A stretch of DNA of 64,000 nucleotides from a bacterium (GCA_029979565.1 JAPOHG010000002.1:100953-164952); one strand, 5' to 3'. Shown: positions 40,842 to 50,675, numbered from the stretch's first letter. The notes: a model not told the origin generated them from the letters alone. A program made the numbers and translations.

Positions 40842-41296
40842 GACGAAGAAGGTTTCAATGAAACAATAAGGGTGTTGCTTTCGACTTTGTTGATGACGAC
40901 GATTTGGCCCGATGTGGCTCGATCGGCTTCTTCCCGAACGAGAAGTTCTGCGCGCCAATCGTCACCGTCGACCTTGCATCGGCCAAGCCCGGTAGCAGCG
41001 TCAAAGGCTTGTGTCACGATGCACTCCCTGCCCAGTAATGCATCGACACCGGACAGACGTTCATTGCCAGAGAAACCCATTTTTAAGGCAAAAGGACGGA
41101 GGAATATGAAAGCCACCAAAGCCGTTAGTGCGGAAACGATCAACTGCATTTCGAACGAGGCGTCCAAGTAGGCGGCGATGGCTCCTCCAAAGCTTCCCAA
41201 ACCTAGACAAGCCAGGACGAAGCCAGGGACGAAAACTTCGAATACCATAAGACCGAGTCCGACCGCAATCCAGATTTGCCATGCTTCCCATACCAT
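40838..41296 (-). CDS. NfeD-family membrane protein
   Basis: WQIWIAVGLGLMVFEVFVPGFVLACLGLGSFGGAIAAYL; SGVDALLGRECIVTQAFDAATGLGRCKVDGDDWRAEL; overlaps the SPFH gene by 4 nt. Confidence 0.9.
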   Translation of the reverse strand: MVWEAWQIWIAVGLGLMVFEVFVPGFVLACLGLGSFGGAIAAYLDASFEMQLIVSALTALVAFIFLRPFALKMGFSGNERLSGVDALLGRECIVTQAFDAATGLGRCKVDGDDWRAELLVREEADRATSGQIVVINKVESNTLIVSLKPSSS

Positions 41297-41306
41297 GCAG
41301 CGAAAG

Positions 41307-41975
41307 TTAAGGCGTTTTCCCGTCTTCTGGGGTATACACGGCTACAAGTGATGCGTGCAGTTCAAGCACTTGATGAAGCAAGTGATTGTCCTCTGCATTT
41401 TCGATGATGAAATCCGAATATTTTCCACGAGCCTCATCGGAAAGCTGCTGGTTCATCCGTTTTTCGATGTGGGCTGGATTGGCGTTCATGCGTTGTGCAG
41501 CTCTGTCCAGTCGAAGGGATTTGGGTGCGTGCACAGCAATCACTTTGTCGCATCCTTTATGGCTTCCTGATTCAATCAAAATGGCCGCCTCACGGATAGC
41601 ATAAGGGGCATATGAATGCTGGGACTGGTGGACATGCCACGTGCCAAAATCGCGATGAACAGCCGGATGAACGGCTTCATTCAATTCCACCAATGCATTC
41701 GAATCAGAAAAGACGATTTCCGCGAGCTCATTGCTATTGATGTCAACGAGCAATCCATTTTTGAGGATTCCACACCGATCTCCGAAGCGATTCACTACCC
41801 AGGTTCTCAATGCCGCGTCCCGACGGTACAACGTCTTTGCCCGCTCGTCTGCGTTGTATACAGGAATCCCAATGGTTTCGAAAATGCCCGCCACGGTTGT
41901 TTTTCCGCTGCCGATTCCTCCCGTTAATCCCACGACAGGCAAAAGGTCACGTGACGATGTGGAAAAATCACCCAT
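41307..41975 (-). CDS. coaE: Dephospho-CoA kinase
   Basis: VVGLTGGIGSGKTTVAGIFETIGIPVYNADERAKTLYRRD; HPAVHRDFGTWH; start at MGDFSTSS inferred. Confidence 0.93.
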   Translation of the reverse strand: MGDFSTSSRDLLPVVGLTGGIGSGKTTVAGIFETIGIPVYNADERAKTLYRRDAALRTWVVNRFGDRCGILKNGLLVDINSNELAEIVFSDSNALVELNEAVHPAVHRDFGTWHVHQSQHSYAPYAIREAAILIESGSHKGCDKVIAVHAPKSLRLDRAAQRMNANPAHIEKRMNQQLSDEARGKYSDFIIENAEDNHLLHQVLELHASLVAVYTPEDGKTP

Positions 41976-42019
41976 ACCACAAAGGTCTATCAATTCATGC
42001 AATGCCTGACCTTTGCACC

Positions 42020-42682
42020 ATGGGACACCTTTTAGCACCATCCATTTTAGCCGCGGACTTTGCCAATTTGCAACGCGATATCGAAACCGTCAACGCGTCG
42101 GATGCCGATTGGTTTCATCTCGATGTCATGGATGGGGTCTTCGTTCCCAACATCAGCTTCGGCATGCCTGTGGTCCAAGCCATCGCGAAACATGCCCAAA
42201 AGCCGTTGGACGTGCACCTCATGATTGTAGATCCCGACCGCTACATTGACGCATTTCATGCATTGGGAGCCGACGTTTTAACGGTACACATTGAGGCGAC
42301 TACCCACTTACATCGCACGCTTCAGGCCATTCGTGCCAAAGGCATGAAAGCAGGTGTTGCTTTGAATCCGCATAGCCCGGTTTCTTTATTGCAGGATGTC
42401 ATTGGGGAGTTCGACTTGGTGTGCTTGATGTCAGTGAATCCTGGATTTGGCGGACAGAAGTTCATCGAACGCACGTATCAAAAGGTCCGGGAAATGCGGG
42501 CGATGCTATATGAAGGCGGCGCATCCGCTCTGATTGAAATTGACGGCGGCGTTGGAGCCGATAATTGGGCGAAACTCGTAGATGCAGGAGCAGACGTTTT
42601 GGTCGCAGGTTCTTCGACATTCAATTCGCCAGCGCCTGCGGATGCTATTCGCGTCATGAAAGGGCTGCCTGTAGACGCCTAA
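42020..42682 (+). CDS. rpe: Ribulose-phosphate 3-epimerase
   Basis: MGHLLAPSILAADFANLQRDIE...DWFHLDVMDGVFVPNISFGMPVV...MSVNPGFGGQKFIERTYQKVREMR. Confidence 0.96.
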   Translation: MGHLLAPSILAADFANLQRDIETVNASDADWFHLDVMDGVFVPNISFGMPVVQAIAKHAQKPLDVHLMIVDPDRYIDAFHALGADVLTVHIEATTHLHRTLQAIRAKGMKAGVALNPHSPVSLLQDVIGEFDLVCLMSVNPGFGGQKFIERTYQKVREMRAMLYEGGASALIEIDGGVGADNWAKLVDAGADVLVAGSSTFNSPAPADAIRVMKGLPVDA

Positions 42683-43008
42683 GCTTCAATTTCAGCTGTT
42701 AGGTCAGCATCCAGTAATTTGGTGCATTTGGGTTCGAGCTCGTCGTAAGAGCCACTCAACACGGTACATTTTCCCTTGAAGTGCACCAAAAGCGCACATT
42801 GCTCGGCCTGGGTGGGTTCATGACCGCATACCGACACCAACATATCTATGACATGGTCGAATGTGTTGTGTTCGTCGTTGTAGAGCACAAGATTGAACCC
42901 ATCTGATTCCACTGTTTGCAGTACCGGGTCCACAGCCACCTCTTCTAAGGTACTGGAATACAATGCGCTGCACGCTTGTGTCAAATAAATACGGTCCTGT
43001 GACTTCAT
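42679..43008 (-). CDS. clpS: ATP-dependent Clp protease adaptor ClpS
   Basis: FNLVLYNDEHNTFDHVIDMLVSVCGHEPTQAEQCALLVHFKGKCTVLSGSYDELEPKCTKLLDADL; start at 43008 inferred (ORF open to 43068). Confidence 0.92.
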   Translation of the reverse strand: MKSQDRIYLTQACSALYSSTLEEVAVDPVLQTVESDGFNLVLYNDEHNTFDHVIDMLVSVCGHEPTQAEQCALLVHFKGKCTVLSGSYDELEPKCTKLLDADLTAEIEA

Positions 43009-43085
43009 ATCTGACAAAAATAGACCAATGTGCGTAGGTTGTTGTTTTTTGGAGAACAAACAATGCATCGGTGGGTTTTAATGAC

Positions 43086-43787
43086 ATGAATAAAGCCAAG
43101 GTGTTGTTTATCACTCCCTCCAGCACGAGATCTGGACACGGCGTTTCCCAAGCATTAACGGATCTGGGTTACGAGGTGAGCAGTGCCTCGACACCTGAAG
43201 AAACGGTGCTGACGGCGATGGAATTGGAACCGGAAGTAGTCATTTGGCACGATTCCTTGAACGGCGAGAGCGCTTGGAATCGGGTAAAATCAATTTTGGA
43301 AGCACGAAATCCACTCATTTCGCTGGCCAACGACTTCAATCCCGCAGCATTGAATGATGACGCAATAACTGGAGTATCCAAAGAAACAGTCGATTCAGTA
43401 AATGTACCCCTTGCAACGATGAATGCGTTGGTGGAGCAATTGGAGCACATCGGCACCTCGGGAAATGGCAATCATCAATTCTACACGAAAGTTGGCAACA
43501 AATTGCGTCGAATTGAACTGGATCAAATCCGTTACATCCAAGTTGAAGGGAAGTACAGTGCCATCCAGTTGGAATCACGACAATACCACGTCAAAGCTTC
43601 CCTGAAAGACTTGTTGGTCATCTTAGGATCTGATGAGTTTGTTCGGGTCAGCCGCAACTTTGTGGTGAACCTTAAGCACATCGACCACATCGATGTCTAT
43701 CAAAGCACGGTCCACGTGGCTGGAGAAGATGTTCCAGTAAGTCGGACATACAAGGATAACTTGATGAAAAACGTACGACTTCTTTAA
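43086..43787 (+). CDS. LytTR-domain DNA-binding regulator with degenerate receiver-like N-terminus
   Basis: C-terminal FYTKVGNKLRRIELDQIRYIQVEGKYSAIQLESRQYHVKASLKDLLVILGSDEFVRVSRNFVVNLKHID (LytTR). Confidence 0.88.
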   Translation: MNKAKVLFITPSSTRSGHGVSQALTDLGYEVSSASTPEETVLTAMELEPEVVIWHDSLNGESAWNRVKSILEARNPLISLANDFNPAALNDDAITGVSKETVDSVNVPLATMNALVEQLEHIGTSGNGNHQFYTKVGNKLRRIELDQIRYIQVEGKYSAIQLESRQYHVKASLKDLLVILGSDEFVRVSRNFVVNLKHIDHIDVYQSTVHVAGEDVPVSRTYKDNLMKNVRLL

Positions 43788-43806
43788 GTCGTAGGGGCCA
43801 TTTTTT
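43774..43806 (+). terminator. Possible terminator overlapping the 3' end of the LytTR gene
   Basis: tacgactt-N4-aagtcgta hairpin followed after a short GC stretch by TTTTTT. Confidence 0.4.
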
Positions 43807-43833
43807 CACTGGCTTGAGCGTTAAATTTGCACC

Positions 43834-45507
43834 ATGTCGAATACGTCCATGGAAGGCGAAGCACGCGCGCTGAACTTCATTGAACAAAAGATTGAAGCAG
43901 ACATTGCCGCTGGAAAACACGGGGGGAGAGTCCACACGCGATTTCCTCCAGAGCCCAACGGATACCTGCACATTGGCCATGCGAAAGCCATTTGTGTCAG
44001 TTTTGGACTAGCGCAGCAATATGGTGGTAAAACCAACCTGCGTTTCGATGACACCAATCCAGAAAAGGAAAGCGTCGAGTACGTCAACGCCATCCGAGAG
44101 GATATCGCGTGGTTGGGGTTTGAATGGAACGGTGGGGAGTATTACACCAGCGACTATTTCCAGCAACTGTTTGATTACGCCTGCGACCTCATCGGGAAAG
44201 GCTTAGCATACATCGACGACCAAACGGCTGAACAAATTGCTTCACAAAAGGGCGCACCGGGGACCCCCGGGATCAATAGTCCGTTTCGGGAACGCTCGCC
44301 AGAGGAAAACCGTCGGTTGTTTGAAGAAATGAAGGCCGGCCAATGCAAGGAAGGAGAACGGGTATTACGCGCCAAAATTGACATGGCTCATGACAACATG
44401 CTCATGCGCGATCCGGTGATTTATCGGATCAAGTTTGTCGATCACCACCGTACCGGAAACGATTGGGTTATTTACCCCATGTATGACTTCGCCCATGGAC
44501 AATCGGATTCCATTGAACGAATCTCCCATAGCCTTTGTTCACTGGAGTTTGAGAACCATCGACCCCTTTACAATTGGTTTATTCAAGCGTTGGGTATTTA
44601 CCCCAGTGAACAGACGGAATTTGCTCGACTGAACTTGAATTACACCATCATGTCGAAGCGCAAATTGCTTCGCTTGGTCGAGGAGGGGGTAGTGGACGGT
44701 TGGGACGATCCACGCATGCCGACCATTTCGGGATTGCGCAGGCGGGGGTACACTCCCGAGAGCATCCGGGTGTTTGCGGACCGCGTAGGCGTAGCCAAGC
44801 GCAACAACACCATCGATGTGAGTTTGTTGGAGTGGTCCCTGCGCGATGATTTGAACCGAAGGGCCCCTCGCGTTATGGCCGTCTTGAACCCCATTCGATT
44901 GCGGGTTTTGAACTATCCTGAAGGCGAGACGGAAATGCTAACCACCGTGAACAACCCGGAGGATGAATCAGCGGGTACGCGCGAGATTCCTTTCGGTCGT
45001 GAACTTTGGATGGAGGCCGATGATTTCCGTGTGGAGGTAAACAAGAAATGGTTTCGTCTGGCCCCAGGGAGAACGGTGCGATTGAAATCTGCATACATCG
45101 TCGAATACGCGGATCACGTGGAGGATGAACATGGCAATGTGACCGAAGTGCACGTGAACTACATTCCGAACAGCCGCAGCGGCCAAGACACCTCAGGGGT
45201 AAAACCCAAAGGCACCCTTCATTGGGTCGCGGCTGGTCAAGCGGATGAGGCGGAGGTGCGGCTTTACGACCGGTTGTTCCGGGAGGCTTCGCCTGAAGCG
45301 GACGGGGACTTTATGGACGCCTTGAACCCCAATAGTTTGGAAGTACTAAAGGGGTGTAAAGTGGAGCCTTCATTGGCCCAAGCCGAAGTTGGAACGGTTT
45401 TTCAATTCACGCGACTGGGCTACTTTACCTTGGATTCAAAATACAGCAAGCCCGGATCACCGGTGTTCAATCGTGCTGTGACGTTGAAGGATGGTTGGAA
45501 GGGATGA
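43834..45507 (+). CDS. glnS: Glutamine--tRNA ligase
   Basis: TRFPPEPNGYLHIGHAKAICVSFGLAQQYGGKTNLRFDDTNPEKE; TIMSKRKLLRLVEEG (KMSKS-like). Confidence 0.97.
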   Translation: MSNTSMEGEARALNFIEQKIEADIAAGKHGGRVHTRFPPEPNGYLHIGHAKAICVSFGLAQQYGGKTNLRFDDTNPEKESVEYVNAIREDIAWLGFEWNGGEYYTSDYFQQLFDYACDLIGKGLAYIDDQTAEQIASQKGAPGTPGINSPFRERSPEENRRLFEEMKAGQCKEGERVLRAKIDMAHDNMLMRDPVIYRIKFVDHHRTGNDWVIYPMYDFAHGQSDSIERISHSLCSLEFENHRPLYNWFIQALGIYPSEQTEFARLNLNYTIMSKRKLLRLVEEGVVDGWDDPRMPTISGLRRRGYTPESIRVFADRVGVAKRNNTIDVSLLEWSLRDDLNRRAPRVMAVLNPIRLRVLNYPEGETEMLTTVNNPEDESAGTREIPFGRELWMEADDFRVEVNKKWFRLAPGRTVRLKSAYIVEYADHVEDEHGNVTEVHVNYIPNSRSGQDTSGVKPKGTLHWVAAGQADEAEVRLYDRLFREASPEADGDFMDALNPNSLEVLKGCKVEPSLAQAEVGTVFQFTRLGYFTLDSKYSKPGSPVFNRAVTLKDGWKG

Positions 45508-45524
45508 GCTCGCCGCAGCGAGAA

Positions 45525-46949
45525 TCACTTTGGAGATAAGCCCATTTTAGCCGCCAATTCGAGCATGAGTTCTTTCGCTGGACCCGGCTCATTGGGGATG
45601 TGACCGTCTAAAATCGCCTCCTTGATGGCGTTTTTCAAATCACCGATGGGTTTGCTGGGCGGAATCCCGAACGTCTCCATGATTTCCTCACCGGAGATGG
45701 GTGGTTGGAAATTGCGCAGGTGATCTTTCTCCTCAACGTCTTTCAATTTCTGAACCACGATGTCGTAATTGGCGAGGTACCGCTTGACACGCGCTTCATT
45801 TTTCGAGGTGATGTCCGCTCGGCACAAAATCATCAAGGCGTCGATATCGTCGCCTGCATCGAAGAGCAGCCGGCGCACGGCGCTGTCCGTGATTTGATTT
45901 TTTGTCAATGCGATGGGCCGCAAATGCAGGAGCACCAATTTTTGGACAAACTTCATTTTGTGGTCCAAGGGCAGTTTCATCCGCTTGAAAATCTTCGGCA
46001 CCATGCGTGCACCCTTGTCCTCGTGACCGTGAAATGTCCAGCCGTGGTTGCGTTGGAATCGTTTGGTGGCGGGCTTGGCTATATCGTGAAGGATGGCCGC
46101 CCAGCGGAGCCAAAGGTCATTGGAAACCTTCGCTACATTGTCCAATACTTCTAGGGTATGGTAGAAATTGTCCTTGTGCCCTACACCATCGCGCCATTCG
46201 ATGCCTTTCAAGGCTTCCATTTCTGGAAATATGATCCCCAACAATCCGCACTTATCGAGCAATTTGAATCCAATCGACGGTCGAGGGCTTAAAATGATCT
46301 TGTGGAGTTCGGTGTGGATCCGCTCTTGGCTGATGATTTCCATGCGGTTGGCGTTTCGCTGAATGGATGCCAGGTTGGAGTCGGTGATGCGAAAGTGCAA
46401 TTGGGTGGCGAAGCGAATGGCTCTCAGCATTCGAAGTGGATCATCGCAGAACGTGATGTCTGGATCCAAAGGGGTTTGGATGCACTGATTTTCCAAATCG
46501 CGAACCCCATTGAATGGATCGACCAAGTCTCCAAACGTCGATTCATTTAGACTGATGGCAAGGGCGTTGATGGTGAAATCCCTTCGGTTCTGGTCGTCTT
46601 CGATGGTGCCGTCTTCGACGATTGGCTTTCGGCTACCGCGTTCGTAGGATTCCTTGCGAGCACCTACAAATTCCACCTCCCAGTCGCGGTAACGAAACAT
46701 GGCCGTCCCGAAGTTTTTGAAGACGGTCACTTTGCCAGCATTAAGCGCTTGAGAGGCCTTCTTAGCCAATTCGATGCCGCTTCCTTCAACGACCACGTCG
46801 ATGTCTTTGCAACGGCGTTGGAGCAAGAGATCCCGCACGAACCCGCCAATGGCATAAGCAGACTTGCCTTCTTCGTCCGCAATTTTTCCAATGGTCTTGA
46901 ACAGCGGATGGTTCAGGTGGGCCGAGTAGTTCATGGCTTCTGCGGACAT
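45525..46949 (-). CDS. CCA tRNA nucleotidyltransferase / HD-domain polynucleotide adenylyltransferase family
   Basis: AYAIGGFVRDLLLQRRCKDIDVVVEG; DGTIEDDQNRRDFTINALAISL; HD motif WAAILHDIAKPATKRF. Confidence 0.95.
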   Translation of the reverse strand: MSAEAMNYSAHLNHPLFKTIGKIADEEGKSAYAIGGFVRDLLLQRRCKDIDVVVEGSGIELAKKASQALNAGKVTVFKNFGTAMFRYRDWEVEFVGARKESYERGSRKPIVEDGTIEDDQNRRDFTINALAISLNESTFGDLVDPFNGVRDLENQCIQTPLDPDITFCDDPLRMLRAIRFATQLHFRITDSNLASIQRNANRMEIISQERIHTELHKIILSPRPSIGFKLLDKCGLLGIIFPEMEALKGIEWRDGVGHKDNFYHTLEVLDNVAKVSNDLWLRWAAILHDIAKPATKRFQRNHGWTFHGHEDKGARMVPKIFKRMKLPLDHKMKFVQKLVLLHLRPIALTKNQITDSAVRRLLFDAGDDIDALMILCRADITSKNEARVKRYLANYDIVVQKLKDVEEKDHLRNFQPPISGEEIMETFGIPPSKPIGDLKNAIKEAILDGHIPNEPGPAKELMLELAAKMGLSPK

Positions 46950-46974
46950 GGGGTCAAAGGTACGCGGATAGCGA

Positions 46975-47571
46975 TTAGCTCCTCAAGATGCGCATTCGTC
47001 CCGCATCGTCAAAAAGAACGAGCATGGAGGATTGATTGGAATTCAATTCATCACGTCGGTAGGCTGCGTTGTAGTCGACCGCCGATGTTACCTGTTGATT
47101 GACTTCGTTGAAGGTGCGCGGCGTGGGTTGTTTGGCGAGGTTGGCGCTTGTGGAAGCGAGAGGGGCTCCAACGCCGTGTATCAGAAAGCGCAAGTACGGA
47201 TCGGTTACGAGGCGCACTGCGATGGATTCATCGTCCCGCACCATGCCGGGAGCGAAAGTGTACCGGACGCGGCTGCCAATCGTCCCGACCAGCGTAACAG
47301 GACGGTCACTCACTTCCAATAATTCCCATGCCGCTTCCGGTAGGTTGGGGAGGAGTTGTTCCAATTCTTGCTCTGAATCCACCAACATGAGCAACGTCTC
47401 TGAAATCGACCGTTGCTTGATGTCAAAAATGCGCTGAACTCCCTCGGCAGACGTGGCGTCCGCGGCGAGTCCCCAGACCGTATCGGTCGGATGGGAAATG
47501 ACACCGTTGTTGCGCAACGTGCGAACAGCGGCCAGGGCGTCTTCGTGCCAAGGGGGCCGCTTTTTACCCAT
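46975..47571 (-). CDS. L-threonylcarbamoyladenylate synthase (YrdC/Sua5/TsaC)
   Basis: VRTLRNNGVISHPTDTVWGLAADATSAEGVQRIFDIKQRS; GAPLASTSANLAKQPTPRTF; start at MGKKRPP inferred. Confidence 0.93.
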   Translation of the reverse strand: MGKKRPPWHEDALAAVRTLRNNGVISHPTDTVWGLAADATSAEGVQRIFDIKQRSISETLLMLVDSEQELEQLLPNLPEAAWELLEVSDRPVTLVGTIGSRVRYTFAPGMVRDDESIAVRLVTDPYLRFLIHGVGAPLASTSANLAKQPTPRTFNEVNQQVTSAVDYNAAYRRDELNSNQSSMLVLFDDAGRMRILRS

Positions 47572-48520
47572 GGCATTCGGTTGCAATCCAATCGCCCACT
47601 GCGGCCTCGATTTCACCTTCTAGGTTTTCAGCTTCCTGCCGCTCAAAAGGCTTCCCTGTCACCTGCTCATACAAGCCGATGTATCGGTCGCTCACCTGCT
47701 TGATAAAGCTGTCCGGCATTTCCGGGACGGATTGGCCATCAAGGCCCATGAAATCATGGTCCATCAACCACTCACGGACGAATTCTTTGCTGAGTTGTTT
47801 TTGCTGCTCCCCTCGGTCTTGTCGTTCTTGGTAGCCTTTAGCAATGAAATACCGCGAGCTATCCGGCGTATGGATTTCATCGATTAAGAACAGTTGGCCA
47901 TCGCGTAATCCAAATTCATACTTGGTATCCACAAGAATAAGCCCTTGTTCACGGGCCATTTCAGTGCCTCGTTGGAACAAGGCTCGGGTCACCCGTTCGA
48001 GTTCCGCATAAAGGTCGGGAGATACGATGTTGCGTTTCAGAATGTCTTCCTTGCTGATGTCTTCATCGTGACCTTCTTCCGCCTTTGTGGCCGGTGTGAT
48101 GATGGGCTCAGGAAAGCGGTCGTGTTCTTTCATTCCTTCGGGTAGGGTCACACCGCACAGGATCCGCTTGCCGGATTTATAGGTACGCCAGGCGTGACCC
48201 GTGAGGTAGCCGCGGATGACCATCTCCAACCGAATCGGCTCACATGCGTGTCCAATGGTTACTTGAGGGTGTGGCGTGTCCACCTTCCACGTCGGCACGA
48301 TGTCGGATACGGCATCGAGAAAATAGCTGGCAATGCCATTCAGGACCTGTCCTTTGAACGGGATGGGCTTCGGCAAGATGACGTCAAAAGCACTGATGCG
48401 ATCGGATACCACGGCTACAATCATGTTGTTCGCAATGGAATACATGTCGCGTACCTTTCCATGGTAGGCGCGGGTTTGGGTTGGGAAGTTGAAGCGCGAA
48501 TCGTGAAGGGACTGGCTCAT
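47564..48520 (-). CDS. purC: Phosphoribosylaminoimidazole-succinocarboxamide synthase
   Basis: YHGKVRDMYSIANNMIVAVVSDRISAFDVILPKPIPFKGQVLNGIASYF; LILVDTKYEFGLRDGQLFLIDEIHTPDSSRY. Confidence 0.97.
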   Translation of the reverse strand: MSQSLHDSRFNFPTQTRAYHGKVRDMYSIANNMIVAVVSDRISAFDVILPKPIPFKGQVLNGIASYFLDAVSDIVPTWKVDTPHPQVTIGHACEPIRLEMVIRGYLTGHAWRTYKSGKRILCGVTLPEGMKEHDRFPEPIITPATKAEEGHDEDISKEDILKRNIVSPDLYAELERVTRALFQRGTEMAREQGLILVDTKYEFGLRDGQLFLIDEIHTPDSSRYFIAKGYQERQDRGEQQKQLSKEFVREWLMDHDFMGLDGQSVPEMPDSFIKQVSDRYIGLYEQVTGKPFERQEAENLEGEIEAAVGDWIATECHG

Positions 48521-49479
48521 GCTTTCGTGGATGGTATTTCTTCAGATTTTTCAAACGCCTGGATCACAGCCTTGACCAAACGGTGACGAATGACATCTGA
48601 CCCGTCCAATTCGATGAACGTAATGCCATCGATCCCGGGCAGCAGACGTCTAGCGTATTTTAGACCGGAGGCTTGTTTGTGGGGAAGGTCGATTTGTGAA
48701 GCATCGCCCGTCACGACAAACTTGGCTTCCTTGCCCATGCGCGTGAGGAACATTTTGATCTGTGCAACCGTGGTGTTTTGGGCTTCATCCAATATGACAA
48801 ACGCTTTGTCCAATGTGCGCCCGCGCATGAATGCAAGCGGGGCGATTTCGATGACTCCTTTTTCGAGGTGATCAGCCACTTTATCATACGGCAACATATC
48901 TGTGAGCGCATCATAAAGTGGCTGTAAATAGGGGTCTAATTTTTCCTTTAAGTCACCGGGCAAGAAACCGAGGTTTTCACCGGCTTCCACCGCTGGACGG
49001 GTCAGGATGATTTTTTTGACGCGTTTGTCTTTCAAGGCAGCAACGGCCATGGCCACTGCGGTGTAAGTCTTCCCTGTTCCCGCCGGGCCGATGGCGAAGA
49101 CCATATCGTCTTTGCGAATGGCATCGACGAGACGTTGCTGGTTCCGGGTTCGTGCCGTGATTCGATTTCCGTTCGGACCGTAGACCAACGTATCGTCTTT
49201 TTTGGACTGGGTCAACACGTGGGATTCATCTGCACCAATGAGGCGGTGGATGTCATCTTCGCCCAGGGCATTGTACCGCTCTATGTGCCAAAGGATCATG
49301 CGCAACACTTCATCAAACCGACCCACATCCTCCGCCGCACCTTGCGCGAAAACGATGTCGCCCCGTGCAATCAAGTGCAGCTTTGGAAAAGCTGATTTGA
49401 GGATTCGCCAGTTTGCATTTTCCGGGCCCAATAGCAACAAGGGATCAACACCTTCAATGGATATCTCTTTCTTTTGCAT
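48517..49479 (-). CDS. PhoH-family protein
   Basis: FAIGPAGTGKTYTAVAMAVAALKDKRVKKIILTRPAVEAGENLGFLPGDLKEKLDPYLQPLYDAL; ILDEAQNTTVAQIKMFLTRMG. Confidence 0.96.
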   Translation of the reverse strand: MQKKEISIEGVDPLLLLGPENANWRILKSAFPKLHLIARGDIVFAQGAAEDVGRFDEVLRMILWHIERYNALGEDDIHRLIGADESHVLTQSKKDDTLVYGPNGNRITARTRNQQRLVDAIRKDDMVFAIGPAGTGKTYTAVAMAVAALKDKRVKKIILTRPAVEAGENLGFLPGDLKEKLDPYLQPLYDALTDMLPYDKVADHLEKGVIEIAPLAFMRGRTLDKAFVILDEAQNTTVAQIKMFLTRMGKEAKFVVTGDASQIDLPHKQASGLKYARRLLPGIDGITFIELDGSDVIRHRLVKAVIQAFEKSEEIPSTKA

Positions 49480-49515
49480 GTGCGGACACAAAAATAGGTT
49501 CCCCACCTTTGTAAA

Positions 49516-50334
49516 ATGCCAATCGTTACGCTAACATCTGACTTTGGATTGGACAGCCATTACACGGCCGTGATCAAAGGAGCACTGCACAAGCGCGTGG
49601 AGGGTTTGCGAATCGTGGACATTTCGCATCGCATACGAAAATTCGATGCTGTTGAAGCCGCTTTTGTTTTGCGGTCGGTGTACCCAGAATTTCCAGCGGG
49701 TACCATTCATCTTATATGCGTTCGCAGCGCAGATTCACCGGAATGTCCCCATCGATTGGTCCGTCTGGATGGCCATTATTTCATCGGCGCAGATACGGGC
49801 GTATTTCGGCTGCTGTCGGACAAGAAACCGGAAGGGGTTTTCGATTTTTCGGGATTGAATTTGGATGTCGCGGCACCGACGTTTCCCGAGCGAGAGGTGT
49901 TTGTTCCAGCGGCAGCCCATTTGGCGCGAGGCGGAAAAGAAGACCTCATTGGTCGAACGACGGGGGGCCTGAAAGAGGCCCAGCCGCGCCGATTGAGTTA
50001 CGACGAAGACACGCTGGTCGGCCACGTTGTTTACATCGACGATTACGGGAACGTCATAACCAACATTTCCCGAACGGCTTTCAAGGAATTTGGAAAGGGC
50101 CGCCCGTTCGAAATCCAGTTGCGCACCAGCCGGATGTCCATTCGAAAGGTTTCCGAACACTACGAGGATGTACAAGTAGGAAAGGAGGTCGCTGTTTTTA
50201 ATTATGCTGGATTGCTTGAGATTGCCATGAACAACCACAGTGCACCGGGGGATCGAGGAGGGGCTGATGCATTGCTCGGTTTGAAGCGCGATCAAGTTGT
50301 CCGTGTTCAGTTTGAGTCCGGATCCCTGTTGTAA
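49516..50334 (+). CDS. SAM hydroxide adenosyltransferase (DUF62, chlorinase/fluorinase-like family)
   Basis: MPIVTLTSDFGLDSHYTAVIKGALHKR...VDISHRIRKFDAVEAAFVLRSVYPEFPAGTIHLICV...GHVVYIDDYGNVITNIS. Confidence 0.93.
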   Translation: MPIVTLTSDFGLDSHYTAVIKGALHKRVEGLRIVDISHRIRKFDAVEAAFVLRSVYPEFPAGTIHLICVRSADSPECPHRLVRLDGHYFIGADTGVFRLLSDKKPEGVFDFSGLNLDVAAPTFPEREVFVPAAAHLARGGKEDLIGRTTGGLKEAQPRRLSYDEDTLVGHVVYIDDYGNVITNISRTAFKEFGKGRPFEIQLRTSRMSIRKVSEHYEDVQVGKEVAVFNYAGLLEIAMNNHSAPGDRGGADALLGLKRDQVVRVQFESGSLL

Positions 50335-50648
50335 TGCTGTTACGCATCGTGAAAATGGAATTCAGACCGTCGCAAGTGAAGGCATTTGACGACTTGTTCG
50401 TTCGGGTTCATTCGCGCATAGAGACCATGCCGGGCTGCCGCAAGGTCCTCCTGCTTCATGGAGCGGAGAGTGAATGCGTTCGAACGACGTTGAGCTGGTG
50501 GGATGACGCATCCCATTTGGAGGCTTACCGCAAGTCACCTTTTTTCGGAGAGGTTTGGCCAAAAACGAAGGCCATGCTCAATGCTCCAGCAATCGCTTGG
50601 TCGTCTGCATGGCCGGAGGGCGAGGCGATTCCAAATGCTGCCGAATGA
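50334..50648 (+). CDS. Antibiotic biosynthesis monooxygenase (ABM)-like small protein
   Basis: 104 aa dimeric alpha/beta barrel pattern: MPGCRKVLLLHGAESECVRTTLSWWDDASHLEAYRKSPFFGEVWPKTKAMLN. Confidence 0.7.
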   Translation: MLLRIVKMEFRPSQVKAFDDLFVRVHSRIETMPGCRKVLLLHGAESECVRTTLSWWDDASHLEAYRKSPFFGEVWPKTKAMLNAPAIAWSSAWPEGEAIPNAAE

Positions 50649-50675
50649 AGGCAAAGCCCTAACTTCGCCCTTACG

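Noticed and set aside
49516-50334. Possible halogenase (SAM-dependent chlorinase/fluorinase) for a natural-product pathway
   Set aside because: Context is housekeeping (purC, phoH, gldFG). The broad DUF62 family is mostly SAM hydroxide adenosyltransferase, and no halogenation cluster is present.
50334-50648. Antibiotic biosynthesis gene implied by ABM domain
   Set aside because: ABM is a generic small fold; there are no biosynthetic neighbours, so no secondary-metabolite cluster is claimed.
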